From positions 12,501 to 76,500 of the forward strand of contig JAWUZG010000982.1 of NCBI GenBank assembly GCA_036785705.1: 64,000 nt of DNA, written 5' to 3'. Below the pieces are notes generated by a model. That model was not told the DNA's origin, made no database searches, and saw only the letters and a program-made list of their open reading frames with translations. A program made the position numbers and the translations under genes. This document shows, piece after piece, positions 52,901-64,000 of this stretch. The first letter of the stretch is position 1, and each line of letters begins with the position of its first letter. The stretch comes from Acanthornis magna. Taxonomy: Eukaryota > Chordata > Aves > Passeriformes > Acanthizidae.

Positions 52901-55129
52901 CCCGCAGCCCCACTTCACCCCGTGGACTGTGGGAGAGGGGGGGAAAATCCCTCAGGAAAAGGGTTGTGTGGTGTACCGTCTACCCCATCCCCCCCAAAAA
53001 AGAACCACCCACACCCCCAACCCAACTTCATTTTCTGGGAAAGCAAGAGCAAAATTCCTCAAAGAAAGGGGTCTGGGCTATCCTCCCCACCCCCCCCAAA
53101 CAGCCTCACACTGCCTCAGTCCTACTTCATCCTACAAGAAAGGGCAAACAAAATCCCACAGGAAGAAGAGCATTTAGGGGCATCCTCCCCCTCCCCAGCC
53201 GCACTTTACCCTGTAGAGTGTGGGAAAAGAAAGAAATCTATCAAGAAAGGAGATTTACGGTGGTCCTCCCTCCCTCCCAAAATGCCAAGCCCCCCCTCCC
53301 ATTCCCACAGCCCCACTTCTCCCTGTGAACCGTGGGTAAAATCCCTCTGGAAGAGATTCTGGTACAGCCACTACTCACACATGGGGCGCAGCTGGGCCAC
53401 CAGCTCCTCCTGGGACCACTTGAGCCACTCACGGGGGTCGGCAGTGGCTGCACAGATCGGGGGGGCCCCGGCGCACAGTGGGGGGCTACAGAGAGGGGGG
53501 GCACAGGGGCGGCCGCACTCCTCCATGGCCGGCACGTTCAGGTAGTGAACCAGGACGATGTCGGGGTTCTGGAGGGCACACAGAGGAGTTCTGGGGAGGG
53601 GCCGGAAGCCCGGGGTGTCGGGGGGGTCCCGGTGCCCCCCGTTACCTGCAGCAGCCAGTAGCAGCGGCGGTGGAAGGTGGGGACGATGGAGGAGTGCACG
53701 TAGCAGCCATAGAGGCACTGGGGAGACAGCACGGATTGGGGGACCATGACACCTTGATGAGAAGCCCAAAGCAGCCTTTGGGAAGGTCCCTGCATTCTGT
53801 GGGGGCCTCATATCCAAGCATGGGGGACCCCAGACCTTCAGCTGCCCAGCGGGAGGAGCCTGACACCCCCAAACCATCCCCAGGGGATCCTGACATCCCC
53901 AAACCCCATTTTGGGGGTCTCCCAACACCCCCAAACCACCAACGAGGAAGCTCCCAGCATCCCTAGACACATAGCTGGGGATCCTGGACCACCTAAACCA
54001 CACGCTGGGAGTCCCCAGCCCACCAAAATTGTCCCTTGAGGGAACTCAGCATGCCCTGACCCCCAGCTTGGGTGTCCTGATACCCTCAAGCTCCTCCCTG
54101 TGCATTCCCAGCCACCTCCTCCCAGCTCCCCATGCCTGAACTGGGGGCAGTTTTATGGAAGGGGGTGCTCTCTTGAGAGCATCAGGTGTTTTTTTGGGGA
54201 GGGAGGGCTGTGTTTTGGGCCCCCCCCGCCTCCTACCTCCACCCCCTGCACCTTCAGCTTCATGTGGTCCTCACGCGTCGTCTTCCCATCCTTGCGCTTT
54301 TTCCAGCAATATCCATCCTTGCGGTATTTGACCTTCTTCCGGTTGTACAGGATCACCGACCCATTCTGCGGCCTGGACATGGGGTCAGGGGGCCCCCCGG
54401 GACCTCCCAGGGCACCCCCAGCCCCCCAGGGTGCCCCCCTGGGCCTCCCCACCTGGTTTTTGGGGAGCACGAGAGCCACTCATCGTGTTTCTCAAAGGTG
54501 ATGAGGTACGAGGCAATTTCCTGGGGGGAGAGGTGGCCCATTTGTGTCCGCTGTCCCCCCCCATCCCCCACCCGCTGTGTCACTCCATTGTCCCATCCCT
54601 GCTGTCACATCATCCCGCTGTCTTGGTATCCCCTGTCCCGCTGTGTTCCTGTCCCCTGTCCCCCATGCCCTCCCTGTCCCCAGCCAACATCCCCTCCTGT
54701 GTCCCTTCAATGCCCCTTCCATGTCCCCACATCCCCTCCCATATCCCCAAGTGTCTTCTGTATATGCTTTATATTCCGTGTCCCTTCCGCACCCAATTTG
54801 CATGTCCGCACATCCCCTCCCATGTGTCCTCCATGTCCCCACATCCCCTCCCATGTGTCCTCCATGTCCCCACATCCCTACCGTGTACCTGCCATGTCCC
54901 CCTGTGCCCCCCCCACCTCGTTGGTGTTCCAGCGCAGCTGCTCCTTGGGCAGGACGGGACATTTGGGCAAACATTCCACCAGCTTCCGGGGCAGGAAAAC
55001 CTTCAGATGGCTCCTGTCTGCCAGGAGGAGGACTCAATGTCCCCACCGTGTGTCCCCCTCCCCATCCCCCGTGCTCCCCTGAGTCCCCATCCCCTTACCA
55101 GAGACCTCGGGGGGCTCCTTGCTGCTCAT
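46948..55129 (-). CDS. CAMTA2: Calmodulin-binding transcription activator 2
   Basis: Twenty-two coding exons, minus strand, from 55129-55099 to 47011-46948. The larger ones are 52338-51620, 49842-49608, 48889-48669 and 48306-48102. Phases close to 1109 aa (human about 1202). It is a nuclear transcription coactivator. The CG-1 DNA-binding domain is about residues 30-200 (ITFEKHDEWLSC, ILYNRKKVKYRKDGY). It is followed by a low-complexity activation region, a TIG domain from about 480 (ITDFSPEWSYPEGGVKVLI), ankyrin repeats at about 660-780 (TLLHLAAAQGYASLVEAL, DHFSCTPLMWACALGH), and IQ motifs at about 970-1090 (AAVIQRCYRKYKQ, AAILIQSKFRSY). Exon 47832-47812 is a 21-nt microexon encoding LTWIALK. 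The CG-1 domain has a Cys/Pro-rich insertion. The start matches the family's short acidic N-terminus. Confidence 0.95.
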
Positions 55130-55199
55130 CTCGGGGCACACACGGGGCCCTCAGGGCTCCCCTCGAGGGGCACGGGAAGGGCTGGAACCTGCATGGACA

Positions 55200-55620
55200 C
55201 CCCAAAAATGGGTAATGGGGTGGAGGAACAATGGGATGATATTGTGAGTGACACAAAACCGGGGACCCCGTCACCATCCTCTGCACCTGCTCTATTGCAC
55301 CCGGTATCTCTGCCCTGTATCCCCCGCATCCCCACCCCACTGCACCCCACATCTCTGACCTATACGTGCCCCACTCCTGCCCCATTGCACCTCACATCTT
55401 TGCCCTGTACACCCCCATATCTCTGCCCCATTGCACCCCACAACCCTACCCCCCATCCCCACCCCATTGCATCCCACATCTCTGCCCTATACCTGCCCTG
55501 CTGCACCCCAAATCTCCGCACTGTACCCCCTCCACCCCGCCCCATTGCACCCCACTTCTCTGCCCCATTTCACCCCACATCTCTACCCTGTCTCCCCCCC
55601 CACCCCGCCCCACAGCAGCC
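55200..55620. repeat. C-rich minisatellite in the CAMTA2 5' intron
   Basis: Units around GCCCCATTGCACCCCACATC with TCTGCCCTATAC are repeated about ten times. They produce low-complexity frames on both strands. Confidence 0.8.
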
Positions 55621-55735
55621 CCACACGCCCCCCCGATGACACCCCCCCATCCCCGCCCCACACCCCCATCCCCGCCCCCCCCGCCCCCGCCCCCGCCCCC
55701 GCCCTCCGCCCCGCCCCGGCCCCCCCCGGCCCCAC

Positions 55736-55870
55736 CTGGCGCCTCAGGGCCGCCGCCGCCGCCGCCCCCGCCCCCGCCGCCCGCCGCCATCTTCCCGCCC
55801 GCCGGGGGCCAGCGCCGACAGCGCCGCCGGCGCGTGACGCAGCCGCGTACGGGGGCGGGGCCGCGCCGCC
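55736..55870 (-). promoter_or_regulatory. CAMTA2: CAMTA2 5' exon/CpG promoter with an upstream reading frame
   Basis: A GC-rich first exon carries AAGATGGCGGC at its ATG (55790), followed by a polyglycine stretch. The donor is at 55736/55735. Splicing to the acceptor at 55188 leads to a stop before the main ATG at 55129, so this ATG is best read as an upstream open frame of about 30 codons. Confidence 0.55.
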
Positions 55871-55929
55871 GGGCGCGAGCGGGGTCAGAGCGGTGGGCGT
55901 GGCCACGGGGGTCGTGTGGGCGGGGAGAC

Positions 55930-56800
55930 AGCTAATGATAAACTTAGTTAATTAGCTCGTGCAACTCTACCGCCATCTATCGGTTTGGTTATGAAAAGGA
56001 TGGATTCACGCGTATTCACTCCTGTCAGCGCAAACAGCACTACCGTTAGAACTACCAATTATACTGTCGAAGAACACAACGACTAAATAATAATGTTTTC
56101 GATTATACGAAAAATATGATTGATACTGTGGCAAATAAACTTTCCGGAGACCACTTTGGAGGCATTTTTGGGCCCGACCTGGAGTAGGGGCCGAGGGCTC
56201 TCCCTGTCCTGTAGGGGTCCTGAGCGTGAGGGAAAAGGGAGGAAAAACGGGGGAAACTGGAAGAAAAAGTATGGGAAAAAATTAGGAAAAGGTGGGCAAG
56301 AGGAAAAAAGTGGGAGCGGGAAAACGGGAGAAAAGGGACGGGGGGGGGGAAATGAGGCAAAAAAAAGAAAAGTGAGCGGAAAGCAGTGTGAATGATTGAT
56401 AAAAGCAAGGGGATAAACCCGTGAAAATTTGAGGTAAACGAAGGGAAAAGCATGAGGAGAAAATGCAGAAAAGTGTGATGAGAAAAGGACCAGAATGGGG
56501 GAGAAGTGTAAGGGGAAAACCTGTGAGCAAAAGAAGAGTGAAAAGGGAGAAAAGTGACAGAGAAAATAAAGAAGCTGAAAGAAAATGAAGCAAAAATCAT
56601 CATATAAAGAATGCAGGGAAACCTGGGAGAAAAGACAAAGAAAAAAACGACGAGAAAATGGAGAAAATAACGTAACGAAATGAAAAGTGTCAGGAAAAAA
56701 AACAGGGAAAACCCTGAAGGAAGAAGGAGAGAGAAATGTGAGGGGAAAATTCTGAGGGCAGAAAAGCGGGAAAAGCCTCCCCCGCTGTGGGCCCCATGTT
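55930..56800. other. AT- and purine-rich intergenic spacer
   Basis: Between CAMTA2 and KIF1C, + strand GGGAAAA/GAGAAAA-rich sequence with low C content. The 166-codon Phe/Ser-rich minus frame (56103-56603) is its shadow. In human INCA1 lies here, and nothing like it is seen. Confidence 0.5.
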
Positions 56801-56809
56801 TACCGTGTT

Positions 56810-57006
56810 GCCCCTTTAAGAGGGGGCGGAGCCCCCTTGCACGTCACGCTCCGGGCCCCGCCCCCGCGGCGGCCCAGCCCCGCCGGGCCCGGGCGCGGCC
56901 GCAGCCCCGGAGCCGCCGCGGAGCCGCCGCGGAGCCCCGGCGCGGGGACAGCGGCAGCGACGGCCCGGGAACCCCCGGGCCGAGGGGATGCGGCACCGCG
57001 GGGCCG
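56810..57006 (+). promoter_or_regulatory. KIF1C: KIF1C CpG promoter and non-coding first exon
   Basis: A sharp switch to CpG-rich sequence with GGGGCGGAGC and CCCGCCCCC boxes. An exon ends GGGCCG/GTGAGC at 57006. It contains an ATG at 56988 which, when spliced to 58063, would give a 7-codon upstream frame ending before the KIF1C ATG. Confidence 0.55.
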
Positions 57007-58080
57007 GTGAGCGGGAGCGGCGTGGGCCTGGGCACAGGTTTGGGGGCTCTTGGGGCTCGGGGAGCGAATTTAGAGGGGTCGCAAGGGCGTAGGGGCAGGT
57101 TTAGGGGTGTTGTAGGAGGTCCTGGGGGATCTGAGGGGTGTGGAAAGTGGGTTTATGGGGCTTCCGGGGGCGTAGGAGTAGATTTAGAGGGGTTATAGGG
57201 TGCTTTAGGGGGCTCTCGGGGGTGCCGGTTTACGGGGTGTCACGGGGGTTTTGGGGGGCTCAGGTCCCTGAGGGGCAGGTTTAGGAATCTATAGAGAAGT
57301 TTAGGGAGTTATAGGGGTGTAGGAATTGGGTTTAGGGGGATCACAGGGTTATAGGGGCAGGTTTAGGGGGATTATAGGGGCGTTTGAGGAAGCTCAGGTG
57401 CGTAGGGATCAGGTTTAAGGATCCCACTAGGGGTTTGGGGGAATCTCAGAGGTGGAGAGAGTGAGTTTATGGGGTCACATGTGTGTAGGGGCAGCTTTAG
57501 AGAGGCCATAGTGGAGTTTGGGGATGTCTCAGGAGTGTAGAGACAGATTTAAGAATGGCATAAGGCGCTGATGCCGACATTGGGGTCTCTCGGGGTCATA
57601 GCCTTTGTTTTCCATGGTGGGAGGGCTCAGGCCCGAGCATGGGATCCCCACATTTTCACGGGGGTCAGTGATAGTCGGGGGTGTCACGTGCTGTTTATGC
57701 TGACCTGGAATCACCTGGGAAGTGGGGGGATCCAAGGGGGCTCGTCACCCCCTTCTTCCTCTCTCCCTACCCCAAGCCCCACCTTTTGCCTCCACCCCTG
57801 ACCTTTGACCCTGCCAAAGTGCCACCTGCACTTTGGGGGTGCTGGAGAGGGTCGCCGGAGCTCTTTCATCACCACCTCACCCAGCACCGCCCCAGGTTAT
57901 TTTTAGGGCTCTCCTTGGGCGGGATTGAGGGAGGGACACGGATCCGGCCCCCCCTTCCCTCCCTGCAACCCTGGCTGGGACACTGCAGGGGGTGGGTGTG
58001 GGCGGGGGTCCCCCATACCTTGCGGAGGGGTCCTGGGGTGTGACATCCCTCTGTCACGACAGGGTGACGGTGTCACGGGC

Positions 58081-64000
<5,920 letters not shown>

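Noticed and set aside
55446..55790. Polyglycine protein starting at 55790 as the CAMTA2 N-terminus
   Set aside because: After splicing to the next exon the frame meets a stop before the conserved CAMTA2 start at 55129, so it is an upstream frame.
56103..56603. 166-codon Phe/Ser-rich minus frame
   Set aside because: Shadow of a purine-rich + strand spacer with low-complexity composition.

Overview
This is a vertebrate nuclear window, most likely from a GC-rich avian microchromosome (inference). The right half (about 29.6-64.0 kb) is a dense run of short-intron, GC-rich protein genes whose order matches a block of human 17p13: PSMB6(+), SLC25A11(-), PFN1(-), an ENO3(+) relict, SPAG7(-), CAMTA2(-) and the 5' part of KIF1C(+). 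Tiny introns, G/C-run minisatellites, CpG-rich promoters and an LTR of a type I associate with bird genomes all point to a bird. I could follow splice phase through every exon of the six intact genes. Their reading frames close without a stop: PSMB6 233 aa, SLC25A11 308 aa, PFN1 140 aa, SPAG7 236 aa, CAMTA2 1109 aa, and KIF1C up to the window edge.

The left half (1-29.3 kb) is almost gene-free and made of stacked repeats. In order these are: a 305-bp GC-rich array rich in YY1-like and NRF1-like motifs; a G-rich minisatellite; a purine-rich hexamer-based satellite; a four-copy ~330-bp repeat whose units each carry a perfect 22-bp-stem hairpin; an old ~2.5-kb tandem duplication; a young provirus inserted in that duplication; GC-rich duplications; a 9-copy ~184-bp satellite; and a ~100-bp minisatellite of about 16 copies.

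The provirus (8733-16239, minus strand) is the most striking mobile element. It has a perfect 5-bp target duplication and LTRs that differ by eye only in three length changes. Its primer site matches tRNA-Lys. An unusual Gag with hydrophobic segments near its N terminus is separated from an intact protease-RT-RNaseH-integrase frame by one in-frame amber codon. No env is present. Both LTRs carry the same open frame with a hydrophobic C-terminal segment.

The main surprise in the gene block is ENO3. Its promoter, first coding exon and three downstream exons are recognisable, but exons 3-7 are gone, two exons have one-base deletions, a phosphate-binding arginine is replaced, a splice donor is destroyed and the last exon is lost. 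RNF167, expected between SLC25A11 and PFN1, is not detectable, although a promoter-like CpG region remains. The genes normally between PSMB6 and SLC25A11 in mammals are absent, and those two genes converge tail to tail about 150 bp apart.
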